A DNA stretch of 64,000 nt from Cephalopachus bancanus. Lineage: Eukaryota; Chordata; Mammalia; Primates; Tarsiidae. The stretch covers positions 558,001 through 622,000 of the forward strand of contig JAPVLO010000146.1 in NCBI GenBank assembly GCA_027257055.1. Direction: 5' to 3'. The position numbers were made by a program, and so were the translations under genes. The notes beneath the pieces are model-generated. The model was not told the origin of the DNA and did not search any database. It worked only from the letters and a program-made list of their open reading frames with translations. Below are positions 45,844-58,764 of this stretch, piece by piece; the first letter of the stretch is position 1; the number at the start of each line of letters is the position of its first letter.

Positions 45844-48800
45844 TTTTCTTGTTTTGTTTTGGTTTTTTAAACATATTTTTTATTATAAAATTGTGGGGTA
45901 CAGTTAAGGGTTAGGTATACAAATGTGCATTGTTCAGGCACCCTTGTTGATAAGGGGTGTCTCCCCATCCCCAGACAGATATTGACTACCGTTAGTCCCA
46001 CCTCCCTTCCCTTCCCTACCCCCCTATAGTTTCCCACCATTGTCAGTCCTTTTTTTAATAGTATTATGGTAGATGTTCAAGGTCCACTATATGAGTGAGA
46101 ACATGTGATACTCCGATCTTTGTTTCTGTGAGAGATCACTCAGTATTATAGACTCTATTTCCATCCAGGTTGCTGCGAAATTCATGATTTTGTTCTTTTT
46201 TATGGCTGCATAGTATTCCATTGTGTATATGTACCACATTTTAAAAATCCAGTCCTCTTTTGATGGACAGCATGGTTGGTTCCAGGTTCTTGCTATTGTG
46301 AACAATGCTGCGATAAACATTCGTGTGCAGGTATCTTTTTTATAGAGTGATTTGAGTTCTTCAGGGTATATTCCCAGTAGGGGGATTGCAGGGTCGTATG
46401 GGATGTCGATATTTAGAGCTTTTAGGTATCACCACACTGGTTTCCACAGAGGTTGCACTAGTTTACACTCCCACCAACAGTGTAGAAGTGTTCCCTTTTC
46501 CCCACACCCTCTCCAGCAACTGTTATTTTTTGAGTTATTGATAATTGCCATTCTGACTGGAGTTATGTGGTATCTCGGTGTGGTTTTGATTTGCATCTCC
46601 TTGATGATTAGTGAGGTTGAACATTTCTTCGTGTGTCTGTTGGCTGCTCGGATGTCTTCCTTTGAGAAGTGTCTGTTCATATCTTTTGCCCACTTTATAA
46701 TGGGGTTGTTTGTTTTTTTCTTTTCAGCATGTTTGAGTTCCTTGTAGATCCAAGATGTTAGGCCTTTGCCGGACCTGGAGTTGGCAAATACTTTTTCCCA
46801 GTCTGTCAGCTGTCTCCCTGCTCTCTTGATGGTTTCTTTGGCTTTGCAGAAGCTTGTAAGTTTAATGAGGTCCCACTTGTCTATCTTATCTATTATGGCC
46901 TGTGGGTTTCAGGTTTTGTTCAGGTATTGGATGCCAGTTCCAATTTTCATAAGGGTATGTCCTGCATTTTCTAAGGTTCTTATGATTTGAGGTTTTACAT
47001 TTAGGTCTCTGATCCATTTAGAGTTAATTTTTGTGTATGGGGACAGATAGGGGTCCTGTTTGAGTCTTCTGCATGTGGTCAGCCAGTTTTCCCAGCACCA
47101 TTTACTGAATAGGTTCTCCTCTCCCCAGTGGTAGGTGGTGGAGGCTTTGTCGAAGATGAGTTGGTTGAGAAATTGAGGTTTAGCTTCTGGAATCTCAATT
47201 CTATTCCATTGGTCTATATGTCTATTTTTGTACCAATACGAAGCTGTTTTGATGATTGTAGCTTTATAGTAAAGTTTGAAATCTGGTAATGTGATACCGC
47301 CTGCTTTGTTTTTTTTTGCTGAGGATTGTTCTGGCTATTCTTGGTCGTTTGTGTTTCCATATGAATTCCTGTGTTGTTTTTTCTAGGTCTGAGAAGAATG
47401 TTGCTGGTAATTTGATGGGTATTGCATTAAATCTGTAGATTGCCTTAGGTAGGATGGACATCTTCACAATGTTGATTTTTCCAATCCATGAGCATGGGAT
47501 ATTTTTCCACTTGTTTGTGTCATCTTTGATTTCTTTGAGCAGTGTTTTGTAGTTTTCATTGTAACGGTCTTTCACGTTTCTGGTTAGGAAGATGCCAAGG
47601 TATTTCATTTTTTTTGTGGCTATTGTGAATGGAATTGTGGTTTTTATTTGGGATTCTGTTTGTTTATTCTTGGTGTAAAGAAATGCGATTGTCTTTTGTA
47701 CATTTATTTTATATCCTGAGAGTTTGCCAAAGTCCTTTATCAGTGTAAGGAGGTTTTTGACAGATTCTCTTGGTTTTCAAGGTACACGATCATGTCATCT
47801 GCAAAGAGTGATAACTTGACTTCCTCTTTTCCTATTTGGATACCCCTGATTGCCTTCTCTTCTCTGATTGCTCTAGCCAGGACTTCCAATACTATATTGC
47901 ACAGGAGGGTTGAGAGTGGGCATCCTTGTCTTGTTCTAGTTTTCAGGGGAAATGCTCCCAATTTTTGTCCATTTAGGAGTATGCTGACTGTGAGTTTCTC
48001 GTAGATGGCTTTTACTATTTTGAGGTATGTTCCCCGTATGCCTAGATGTTCGAGGGTTTTTATCAAGAAGGGGTGCTGGATTTTATCAAAAGCTTTTTCT
48101 GCATCTAATGATATAATCATGTGGTTTTTGTTTTGATATCTGTTGATGTATTTAATTACATTTATGGTTTTACAAATGTTTAACCAGCCTTGCATCCCAG
48201 GTATGAAGCCTACTTGGTCATGATGGATGGTTTTTGAGATGTGTTGTTGAATCCGGTTTGCTAGGATCTTGTTGAGAATTTTAGCATCTATGTTCATCAA
48301 AGATATTGGCCTGTAGTTCTCTTTCTTTGTTAGGTCTTTGCCTGGGTTGGATATCAGTGTGATGTTAGCTTTGTAAAATGATTTGGGGAGAGTTCCATCT
48401 TTTTCAATCACCTGGAATATCTTCAGTAGGATTGGTATCAGCTTCTCCTTAAATGTCTTATAGAATTCCGCTGGAAAGCCATCTTGATTAGGCTTTTTTT
48501 GTAGGTCGTTTTCTTATTACATAATCAATTTCCTTGATTGTTATTGGTCTATTTAGGGTCTCAATTTCTTCTTGTTTCTACCTAGGCAGGTTGTGTGATG
48601 TCAGAAACTCCTCCATTTCCTTAAGGTTTTCAAGTTTGTTTCCATACAAGTGTACGTAGTAGTCTCTAATGATCTTTTGTATTTCTTCAGGGTCAGATGT
48701 GACTTTATCTTTTGTGTTTCTGATTGTGTTTAATTGGGCTTTTTATCTCTTTTTCTTGGTCATTCTAGCTAGGGGACCATCGATCTTGTTTATCCTTTCG

Positions 48801-49430
48801 AAGAACCAGCTTTTTGTTTCATTGATTTTTTTGTATTATCTTTTTGTCTTTTATGTCCTGGATTTGGGCTTTTATTTTGGTGATCTGGATTCTTCTGTTG
48901 AAATTAGGGTTTTTGTGGTCTTGCTTTTCCAGCTTCCTTAGGTGGCTTGTTAGGCTATTAATTTGTGATCCTTCCATTTTCTTCATGTGCGTTTGTAGGG
49001 ATATAAATTCCCCTCTTACTACAGCTTTCATGGCGTCCCAGAGATTTTGGTAAGATGTTTCTTCATTTTCATTTGTTTCCAGGTAACTTTTAATCTCTGT
49101 TTTGATTTCATCATTGACCCAGGAGTTGTTTAGCATCATGCTGTTTAGTGTCCATGTCTTTGTGGGTTTTAGGGGGAACTTGTTGGTGTTAATGTTTATT
49201 TTTATTCCACTGTGGTCCGAGAAGGTACATGGTAAAATTTCAGTCCTTTTAAATTTGCTTATACCTGATTTATGGCCAAGTATGTGGTCGATCTTAGAGT
49301 ATGTTCCACGTGATAATGAGTAGAATGTATGTTCTGTGGTCTTGGATGGAGTATTCTGTAGGTATCAATTAAGTCCATTTGGTCAAGAGTCACTTGGAGG
49401 TTTCAGATGTCGTTGCTGATTTTTTTTCTT
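45844..49430 (-). mobile_element. 5'-truncated L1 (3.6 kb) with perfect target-site duplication
   Basis: 3' end with T-rich tail at 45844, 3' UTR, then ORF2 from its C-terminus back to the end of the endonuclease region, where it is truncated. Perfect 14-bp duplication TCCCAGGTACTCTG at 45830-45843 and 49431-49444. The duplication overlaps the first bases of the MLT1A LTR to the right, so the L1 landed at that LTR's edge. Good preservation marks it as one of the younger elements of the window. Confidence 0.96.
46087..49139 (-). pseudogene. L1 ORF2 remnant (reverse transcriptase part), broken
   Basis: Minus-strand pieces in order from 49139 down: a segment with KIKAQIQDIK typical of the stretch between endonuclease and reverse transcriptase; at 48411-47740 a 223-codon open piece with the reverse transcriptase core ([25 protein letters not shown], the TRQGCPLS turn and the FADDM catalytic box); at 47608-47264 [13 protein letters not shown] to [10 protein letters not shown]; at 46680-46429 the Cys-rich end ([14 protein letters not shown]); at 46320-46087 YIYTMEYYAAIKKNK. 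Several frameshifts and stops separate them. Confidence 0.95.
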
Positions 49431-49436
49431 TCCCAG

Positions 49437-49882
49437 GTACTCTGAAGCTGAATTGTGTCCCCTCCAAATTCATATGTTGAAGATCTAACCCCTACTACCA
49501 CAGAATGTGACCTTATTTGGAAAGGGGGTCTTTAGAGAGGCAATCAAGTTACAAAAAGGTCATGAGGATGGGTCTGAATCCAATGTGACTGGTGTCCATA
49601 TGAACAGGGGAAATCTAGAGACAGACAAACATAGGGGGAATGTCACTGAAGACGAAGGCAGAGCTAGGATGATGCTTCTACAGGCGAGAAGCATCAGGGA
49701 TTGCAGCAAACCACTAGATGCTAGGAGGGAGACTTGGGACAGATTCTTCTCAGGACCTCCAGAAGTAACTAACCCTGCTGATGCCCCAATTGTCCAGCCT
49801 CCAGAACTGGGATTCAGTAGATTTCTGTTGTTGAAGACACACAGTTTGTGATGCTGTTACAGCAGTTCTAGCAAACTGACAT
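49437..49882 (+). mobile_element. MLT1A-type MaLR LTR
   Basis: TACTCTGAAGCTGAATTGTGTCCCC, GTGACCTTATTTGGAAAGGGGG, CTTTAGAGAGGCAATCAAG, CCTCCAGAACTGGGATTC, AGCAGTTCTAGCAAACTGAC. Solo LTR without internal sequence; the 114-codon open frame in it is not a gene. Confidence 0.92.
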
Positions 49883-50038
49883 TAGTGTGATTCTGAGCAC
49901 AAGCACTGTGAATACTTGGAAATAATAAAGGAGGGTTTCTACTGTTACTGCCTCACACATCCTTCTGAGATTGGACTATTTCCTTACCATTTAGATTCAA
50001 ATAGCATTTATTGAACATCTATTATACATGAAGAAAAA

Positions 50039-50333
50039 ATATTTTTTTGAGTTGAGGTCTCACTCTGTCACCCAGGCTAGAGTACAGTGGCACAATCAGG
50101 GCTCACTGCAGCTTTGACCTCCTGGGCTCAGGCAATCCTTCTACCTCAGCCTACTGAGTAGCTGGGACTATAGGCATGTGACACCATGCCTGTCTAATAT
50201 TATAATTTTTTTTGTATAGATGAGGTTTTGCTATGCTGTATAGGCTGGTCTCGAACTCCTGGGCTCAAGCAATCCACTTACCTTGGCCTCCCAAAGTGCT
50301 GGAATTACAGGCGTGAGCCACCACACCTGGCCA
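50039..50333 (-). mobile_element. older dimeric Alu
   Basis: GAGTTGAGGTCTCACTCTGTCACCC, both arms, ending GAGCCACCACACCTGGCC. Confidence 0.92.
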
Positions 50334-50543
50334 AAGATTTTTCCTTTGTGAACATTAGTTCATGTCGTGGAGTCCCAAGTTCAGGCTGGTGCACCTAATG
50401 CATAGCTGAGGCCAAACACTGAGACACCAGTGCTTGTTAATACCGGTGTCTTGGAAAGTATAACAAGGCTTATTCAATTTGGCCAAAGCGAGAAGGTTGG
50501 AGAGAAAATCTCCTAAATCTGTCTCAGCAAGGAGATGAAACAT
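50334..50543. other. no recognised feature
   Basis: 210 bases of unique sequence between two Alu elements. Confidence 0.35.
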
Positions 50544-50554
50544 GGAGTTTTTAT

Positions 50555-50723
50555 TTATTTATTTATTTTGAGGCAAGGTTTTGCTCTGTCACCTAGGCTA
50601 GAGTGCAGTGGGATGATCATGGCTCACTGCAGCCTTGAACTTCTGGCCTCAAGCAACTCTCTCACCTAAGCCTCCCAAAGTGCTGGGATTACAGACATGA
50701 GCTACCGCATAGGGCCAAAGCAG
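50555..50723 (-). mobile_element. single fossil Alu monomer
   Basis: (TTTA)n tail, one 7SL-like unit only, ending GAGCTACCGCATAGGGCC; duplication GGAGTTTTTAT at 50544-50554 and 50724-50734. Monomeric, hence older than the dimeric Alus. Confidence 0.88.
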
Positions 50724-50734
50724 GGAGTTTTTAT

Positions 50735-51109
50735 GTGGCTGGGGGGTAAGGGAGTTGGAATTTCAGGGGACCGAGGGAAAAAGTCTATTTCTTCAGTCTC
50801 AGATAACACCTTGAGTAACCAGACTTCTGGCCATCAGCCTCTGGTCGCCAAATCCTTAAAGGCATTCCTTCTTTCTGCAGACATTTTTCATGACCTTGAA
50901 GTGATCTCCTTCTGCTTGACAAGCAGAACTTCAGCAGTTTATAATCTTTTTGTGGGAACAAGGGATATTGGGCAAAAAGCAAGTGGTTCACATGTCCAAG
51001 CAAGCCAATGCCTGATCAGAATTTTCATTATTTCAGTCACTAAAGATACTGAAATCTCTAAGGGGCCTAGCTACATTTACATCCTCTCCAAAATTGCCTC
51101 ATAAACCAG
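50735..51109. other. no recognised feature
   Basis: About 375 bases; the 135-codon open frame at 50697-51104 starts in the Alu monomer and shows no similarity. Confidence 0.35.
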
Positions 51110-51262
51110 GGTTGTCACCACCTGCCAGATGAAGAAACCGAGGTTCTGTGAGATGGGAAAGACTGAGGAAGGTCACCCAGCTAGGATGTGGGAGAGCCGG
51201 GATCAGGGTTCAGGTCTCTCATTTCTAGATCCAGGGCAGTGTTCGTTGCACTGTGCTGCTAA
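51110..51262 (-). repeat. MIR
   Basis: CAGATGAAGAAACCGAGG, GGAAGGTCACCCAGCTAGGATG, GAGAGCCGGGATCAGGG in reverse MIR order. Confidence 0.88.
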
Positions 51263-52040
51263 GCATGGATTTAGTACCCTCCTCCACCCCATCTGCCTTC
51301 GGCTTTTTTGAAAATATTAACCATATGAAATGGGAGCTTCCTGCCAGCGTTTACAAGGCTGTGTCCCACAGCTCTGGGACACTTGTGCCACCAGCTCCAT
51401 GGGCTGAGTGACCTGTGCCCATCTCCACAGAGCCGGGATACAGAGGGTAATCACCTGCATCCCCATCACCTGATGGGCACATTAAGGATAGATAGTCTGT
51501 GGGCAGAATCATATGGTTTTCTGACTTCAAATGTAATGCATGTTTCTTATAGAAAATCTGGAAAGTATAGAAAAAAACACACCAAAGGAAATAAACCTGT
51601 GACAGCATTTAGGTTTCATCCTCAGGTCCTGTGTTTAGGTGTAGATGGTGCATGTTACATCTTACAGGGGGGTGATGTTTAAAGTTCGGGAGGGAGAATG
51701 GGAAAAAGCCCTCACGTTGCTTGGAAGTTCAAAGGCTAAGAAAACAATTTTTATTCCTCTTTGTATTTAGGGATATTTTGAGGTAGTGGGAGCCAAAGTC
51801 TAGTTTGGATAGAGGAAGAGCAAGGGGAAACAGTATGGAGAAACAAAGGGATGCTTCTCCCATTTTTCTTTCACTGCTGAGCAAATGTAGTTAAATTCAG
51901 GCAAATTTTAGGTCAGTTAAATGCACACTGTGGCACTGCTGTATGTAATTCCTCAGGGTTCCCTCAGGCTGAGTGTGCTGGTGTATCTTCTGCCTAGCTG
52001 TTTTCTGGGATTTGCAGTCTCTTTATGAATGTGGAAACAT
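51263..52040. other. mostly unique; weak repeat-like stretch at 51525-51600
   Basis: TTATAGAAAATCTGGAAAGTATAG recalls a dispersed old repeat; not enough to name. Confidence 0.35.
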
Positions 52041-52042
52041 GG

Positions 52043-52095
<53 letters not shown>
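52041..52095 (+). repeat. (TG)n microsatellite
   Basis: About 25 TG units ending GTGCGTGC. Confidence 0.98.
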
Positions 52096-52097
<2 letters not shown>

Positions 52098-52685
52098 CTC
52101 ATTCAGGGACCAACTCTCTGAGTCTCAACTACCCATGCAGTCAGTCAGGCAGGTTAGTTGCCCAGAGTTCTGGCTGATACCTCTCCATATGCTTCCAGCT
52201 CTGGTCTCTGTGTCAAGTGGGCTCGGTATGGAGTGTCTGCCTTCATCTTGCCATATGGTCTTTGTGTAATGAAGTTAGGCCAGAAGCCTGAGTAGATTTT
52301 CCTTGATTAACCTGATCTGCCTTCCGAGGTGCCACTTCTCCTAGATTCTGGGGTTAAGTTGCCTGTTGGTCGTCACTTGCAGTGATGTTGTGAGTCTTGG
52401 TCTTATTTTGTGTCTTCACGGGCATTTGAGTGGACACTCTGGAAAAGCGGACCTTCTCTAAGCCATCGTCCCTCCCTCTGACACAGCCACACTCACGCGA
52501 CCACCCAGATGGATCTGGCTTCTCAGTTTGCAGCTCCACACACTTCCTCCCCGATGAATGAGCCAGCTTTTCACGCATATCAGTGACCTCAAGTCCCCAG
52601 ACCTCAACCTGTTGTCCTGCTCATACATCACCTTCCTTGTTACTTCACTTGGAGAGAACACAGTTCAGGGGTAGAGGAATTTGAC
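52096..52685. other. no recognised feature
   Basis: About 590 bases of unique intron. Confidence 0.4.
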
Positions 52686-52780
52686 TTTAACAACAGACAT
52701 TTATCAGCTGTGTGACCTGGAGCAAATTTCTTAACCTCTGTGAGTTTCACTTTCCACACTGTAAGGTGGGAATCCCTGAA
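52686..52780 (+). repeat. MIR, central part
   Basis: ATCAGCTGTGTGACCTGGAGC, TTTCTTAACCTCTGTGAG, CACTGTAAGGTGGG. Confidence 0.8.
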
Positions 52781-53169
52781 GAACTCATGCTTTCCCAAAT
52801 ATGAGGGCCAACAATGGTGTCCATCGTAGCAGTTGTGATCCTCTCACCTCCTCAAGCTTGCACTGGGCTCGTTATGCCAGTCTCAAGCCCTGGGTTACCC
52901 TTACCCTCTGCTCCTCACATCCCTGTTTTTGCATGGTGTTGCTGGAGAAAGTCATGTGTGTTGGTGACTGCACCTACTAGCAATACATGCTCTAGGACCT
53001 CATGATCTCACTCCTCTCTGCAATTCTATTAATTCCTTATTCATCTACGATGACAGTTCCCGTGGAATAGCCCCTGACACTGCCCTACTCCTTTCCTCTA
53101 AATACCAAAATGAACCCAAAGAGTTGATATGAATTCCCCCCTTTTCCCTTCGAGCCATTCACCATCCAT
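52781..53169. other. no clear feature, possibly upstream L2
   Basis: About 390 bases, C/T-rich; may be part of the L2 that follows. Confidence 0.3.
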
Positions 53170-53945
53170 CCTTCTTGCCACTCCAGAGTTTTTCAATCTT
53201 TTTTAGTCATCCTTTTTTTCTAATCTGCCTGTTTGGATCCTAACTGCCCTGATGGATTGTTCCTGGTTGTTACCATATGCAAGGGCCTCACAGGCATCTC
53301 CATCCGGGTGAAAGTCTACCCAGCATCTCCAGGGGCCCACCCCAAGCCCAAGCCACTGTCACCTTTCACTTGAACCCCTGCCTTAGGCTGCTTTCCCTCT
53401 TGCCCTTGACAATTCATTCTTTATGTCATAGGCAGAACAGTCTTTTAAAAACATGTATCAGACCCTGTTCCTCTCTTGTTTAAGACCTTCTGACAGCTTC
53501 CCAATCTATCAGGTGCAGAATACAATTCCACTCCCTCTCTTTGTCCCTCAGGGACCTGCATGATTTGGTCTCCAGCATTGTTTTCCCTGTTTTCTCTTTC
53601 CCTCAGCATTCTGGCCACACGGAGTTCCTCTCTGTTCATTGAACACACCTAGCCCTTTCCTGTCACAAGCCTTTGCCTTACTGGAATGCTCTTCCTCCCA
53701 CCACGCCACCTCTGTATGTCTCACTCCACCTCACCTTTCAGCTCTCAGCTCAGAGGAGCCTTTCCAAGTGGCTGTCTGGTCATTTCCTTCCTAACATCTC
53801 AGCCTGCCATTGTCCTATTCATTTACTGTTTATTTCTTGACTCTCACTCCATGAGGTCAAGGGTCTGACTGACTCACTGTGGTAGCCAAGCGCTTAGCAT
53901 AGTGCTGGACACAGAGTAGGCACTCAGTGGATATTTGTTGAATGA
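53170..53945 (+). mobile_element. L2 to its 3' terminus
   Basis: AACAGTCTTTTAAAAACATGTATCAGACC, GCTTCCCAATCTATCAGGTGC, CTCAGGGACCTGCATGATTTGGTC, GGAATGCTCTTCCTCCC, GAGTAGGCACTCAGTGGATATTTGTTGAATGAAGG: the best-preserved L2 here. Confidence 0.9.
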
Positions 53946-54523
53946 AGGGAGTCCCCCTCACTTTTTACAGCAGTTGGGGATTGTGTCTGGCTGCCTGGAC
54001 AGAAACCAGCCATGTCATGGAGTTTAGCAAATGGAGGGTTTGCATGAGAAGTCAAGGTAGGCAGCCGTCCCTGCTCAGGGATGCTCTCCAGGACCTGGAC
54101 TCCCATAGGTTTACTGCTCTGCCACCCTTCATGTGTGGGTCTCACCATTTTGGTTCCAAGATGCTGCAATTACTTTAGATAGGAAGAAGGGGGAGGGCAG
54201 AAAGGAGCATTCCACCTGATTTGATCCCAGAACCCAGGAAGCTTTGCTTGGGTTTCGTTGGCTAGAACTGTATGACCTGTGTGGGTGTCTCTGACTGCAA
54301 GGGAGCCTAGGAAATCAAGACTTGGAGCTGGACATGTGCAACCCCGAAAAGGGCAGATACTGAGAGGCTGCCAGCAGGGTGGCTGCATCTTTCATACTAA
54401 GTTTGCACTGGGAGAGGAGAGATTAGCAGCAGCATAAAGAAGGAGGAAAGGAAGTGGGTAGGTGAGGTGGCAAAAACATTCTGCCCGAAAACAAAGTGAT
54501 GTGTTTGCTAGTATTAAGGTTTT
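53946..54523. other. unique intron; expected neighbourhood of the miR-3151 locus
   Basis: No repeat recognised. The segment 54205-54240 resembles the 3' side of human pre-miR-3151 as I remember it, without a matching 5' arm. Confidence 0.35.
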
Positions 54524-54803
54524 GCCTGTAATCCCAGCACTTTGGAAGGCGGAGGCGAGAGGACTACCTGAGCTCGCCAGTTCGAGACCAACCTGGGCAA
54601 CATGGCGAGACCTCATCTCTACAATAAATTAAAAAAAAAATTAGCCGGGTGCAGGGGCGCATGCCTGTAGTTCTAGCTACATGGAAGCCTGAGGTGGAAG
54701 GATCACCTGAGCCCGGCAGGTCGAGGCTGCGGTGGCCGTGAGTAGCATGCCACTGCACTCCAGCCTGGGCCACAGAGTGAAACTATGACTCAAAAAATAA
54801 AAG
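54524..54803 (+). mobile_element. Alu, intermediate type, short 5' truncation
   Basis: Starts TGCCTGTAATCCCAGC; linker CTACAATAAATT and GGCAGGTCGAGGCTGCGGTGGCC as in the young subfamily, other positions older. Confidence 0.92.
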
Positions 54804-54898
54804 ATTTGCCATAATAATATTTTTAATATTTTCATGTGTCAAGTGAGTTGATAAGGCAAACATGTGGTGAAAAAGTTACATGTGCTAATATTGAAATA

Positions 54899-56055
<1,157 letters not shown>

Positions 56056-56460
56056 CACTGTCCAGTTCATCTAGACATCTGCAACAGCCTTTGGACCAGT
56101 CTCCCTACCCCGGGTACTCCCACCCAGTTCCCCTATACATTGTCACCAGGTGATATTCCAGAGGTCTGTGTAGCTGGGATCATTATCGTGTTATTCTTTT
56201 GCTTAAAGCCTTTCATGATTTTTCATTGTCTACTGAATGCATGTCTTCATGTGACCTTTAAGGCTTTCTCCCCAGCCTCATGGGCCAGGAGCTCTTGGCA
56301 TGTCCCCACCCAGCCTGATCAGGGAAGGGAAGGGGACTGCCCTTTGCCTGTAGGCCTGATCCCGCTGCCCCACCCCTACTCCCAAAGCACTTCTACCCTT
56401 CCTCCTCCATCAGTGTTCCCTGCTAGCACATCCTTTTAGGAAACTTACTCATGATTTATT
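56056..56460 (+). mobile_element. L2 fragment
   Basis: TGCTTAAAGCCTTTCATGATTTTTC and CTGAATGCATGTCTTCATG, TTTAAGGCTTTCTCCCC follow L2 3' order. Confidence 0.6.
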
Positions 56461-56550
56461 TCTGCTAGCCTACTTATACTCTTAAAGACAGAGCTGGAAA
56501 ACAGACTGAACTGGAACAGACTCTGAACTGGACCTTCCAAGGAGATATCT

Positions 56551-57273
56551 AGGGCAGGGGTCCCCCACCCCCTGACTGAGGACTGGGACCTGTTAGGAAC
56601 TGGGCCACACAGCAGGAGGTGAGCAGTAGTGAGAGAAAGCTTCATCTATATTTACAGCTGCACTCATCACTCACAGTGTCTGAGCTCCGTCTTCCATCTT
56701 CTGTTGGATCAGGGGTGGCATTAGATTCTCATAGGCACGTGAACCCTATTGTGAACTGCACATGTGAAGGATCTAGGTTGCTGCTCATTATGAGAATCTC
56801 ATGTCTGATGACCTGAGGTGGAGCTGAGGCAGTGATGGTAGTGCTGGGGAGTGGCTGCAAATACAGATTGACAGTAGCAGTGAGGTCTGACTGCACAGAG
56901 ATCATATTAAATCAATTGCTTGTAGACTCACATCAAAACCCTTTACGTGAGTGGCAAGTGATCTGATGTACTTCCGTTGTACAGCTGCATCTGGCGGCAG
57001 GCTTTAAGTCAGAATCTGACACTTATTTTAGTCCATGCATGGCCCGCCCATTATTTTATTTACCACTTCCATCCGTGCCTCTTTTATTACGGTGAGTTGT
57101 GTAATTATTTCACTATATATTAAAATGTAATAAAAATAGAAATAAATAACATGATAAATGATATGTACTTGAATCATCCCCAAACCACACGCCCCTACCC
57201 CCCAATCAGTCTGTGGAAAATTTGTCTTCCATGAAACTGGTCCCTGATGCCAAAAAGGTTGGGAACCGCTGCT
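56551..57273 (+). mobile_element. hAT-type DNA transposon, non-coding
   Basis: Ends are inverted: CAGGGGTCCCCCACCCCC at the left and AAAAAGGTTGGGAACCGCTG at the right. Inside: GACCTGTTAGGAACTGGGCC, CACAGCAGGAGGTGAGCAG, GCATTAGATTCTCATAGGC, GAACCCTATTGTGAACTGCAC, AATTTGTCTTCCATGAAACTGG. Widespread mammalian element; I do not fix the family name. An 8-bp target duplication is no longer clear. Confidence 0.85.
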
Positions 57274-57715
57274 ATAGAGAACACCCCGTGAGAGGGTGGG
57301 AGGTGAGGGTGCGGGCGGGGCAGAGGAAGAAAGTGGATGACTGTTGCAGTAGGGACCTCTGTGGATCCTGGGGAGCTCTGGAGCTGGGATGGCCCTTCAG
57401 CGACTGTGATGAGAAGACTGGACCCTTTACCTTATATTGACCGGGCACTGGAAGCAGGCTGCCTCCTGCAAGGGGACAGGACCTTGGGTGGCCCACAGAG
57501 GGCACTCAGCTGTGCACCTTTCGCACCCAACTCTCCCGGCAGCTGGAGGATCTGGCGCGCAGCCCCACAGGGAGATCAGGTGGGCCACTACAGCGACCTC
57601 TACAGGCAGGGGCCGCAACCACCGCATTCATCTTTCAGCTTCCCTAGTGGCTGCGCCTCAGGAAACGTAAAACCAAACCCGCCCTCCCCCACCCCGAAGG
57701 GACTTCCGATTTGGT
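57274..57715. other. unique GC-rich stretch
   Basis: About 440 bases with three overlapping open frames (up to 126 codons) and no recognised similarity. Confidence 0.35.
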
Positions 57716-57880
57716 AGTGTGGCAGGAGGCCTGAAAACGTGCGTGTTTAACAAGTTCTCTAGCTCGGTGTTGATGGAATCGCGTAGGTCTGGGGCAGGCC
57801 GAGATTCTGCATTTTTAACAAACTCCCAAGTGTTGCTGATGCGCTGATCCATGGACCAGTTATAGAGACCAGAGGTTCTA
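57716..57880 (+). mobile_element. MER5A-type hAT element
   Basis: GTAGGTCTGGGGCAGGCCGAG, ATTCTGCATTTTTAACAAACTCCC, AAGTGTTGCTGATGC, GATCCATGGACCA in MER5A order; internally rearranged at the left. Confidence 0.8.
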
Positions 57881-57884
57881 GATG

Positions 57885-58040
57885 AGAAATTGGCGGACAT
57901 TTTCCATAAAGGGCGAGATACTAAACATTTTGTCTTCGAAGACCACATGATTGGTTTTACAGCTACTCAACTTTGCTGTTTTTATTGCAAAGCAGCTAGA
58001 AACACATGTAAATGAATGAGTGTGGCTGTGTTCCAGTGCT
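57885..58040 (-). mobile_element. hAT-type element fragment
   Basis: TTGGCGGACATTTTCCATAAAGG, GCGAGATACTAAACATTTTGTC, GCTACTCAACTTTGC, GAATGAGTGTGGCTGTGTTCC in the order of a common mammalian hAT element, reverse orientation. Confidence 0.7.
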
Positions 58041-58278
58041 CACTCCTGTCCTAGGTGATTCTGAGGCACAGCCAGATTTAAGGGCCACTGTCTTTAACGC
58101 CGAAGGCAGTGCAGAAGAGAAGAAAGAGCATGGGGTGTGCTGTTACTAGTCACAGCCTTCAGATAACACTCCGCAACAGCTTGCCACATACTAACTACTC
58201 AAGCAATGTTTGTCAAGGAATAAAGCATGGATGGAAGGGATTGGAAGGGATTAAGTTCATACCTCACCTTGAAGGCAG
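58041..58278. other. no recognised feature
   Basis: About 240 bases of unique intron. Confidence 0.35.
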
Positions 58279-58613
58279 GTGTTTTTTGTTTTGTTTTGTT
58301 TTGTTTGAGTTGAGGTCTCACTCTGTTGCCCAGGCTGGAGTGCAGTGGCACAGTCGTGGCTACTGCAGCCTTGACATGCAGTCATGGCTACCGCAGCCTT
58401 GACATGCTGAGCTCAGGTGATCCTTCTACTTCAGAAGTAGCTGGGACTACAGGCATGCACCACCACGCCTAGCTAATTTTTTGATTTTTATTGTAGAGAC
58501 AAGGTCTCACCAAGTTGCCCAGGCTGGCCTTGAACCCCTAGGCTCAGGCAGTCCTTTCGCCTCCACCTCCCAAAGTGCTGGGATTACAGGAATGAGCCAA
58601 GGTGCCCAGCAAA
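58279..58613 (-). mobile_element. Alu with internal 28-bp tandem duplication
   Basis: (TTTTG)n tail, both arms, intermediate type. 58351-58378 is repeated at 58379-58406 with two differences. Confidence 0.92.
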
Positions 58614-58764
58614 TTATTATCATTTATTTTTAAATTAAAAAAAAAATAGAGACAAGCCTTTGCTATGTTGTCCAGGCTGGTCTTGAATTCTTGGGCTCAA
58701 GTAATCCTCCCACCTTGGCCTCCCAAAGTCTGGGATTACAGGTGTGAGCCAGTGTGTCTGACTG
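58614..58764 (-). mobile_element. Alu left monomer adjoining the preceding Alu
   Basis: A second left arm with its own A-rich linker. The short duplication TGAAGGCAG lies at 58270-58278 and 58765-58773, outside both elements. Confidence 0.85.

Noticed and set aside
47740..48411. Reverse transcriptase gene
   Set aside because: It is one open piece of a truncated L1 ORF2 with breaks on both sides; no separate retron or telomerase-like system.
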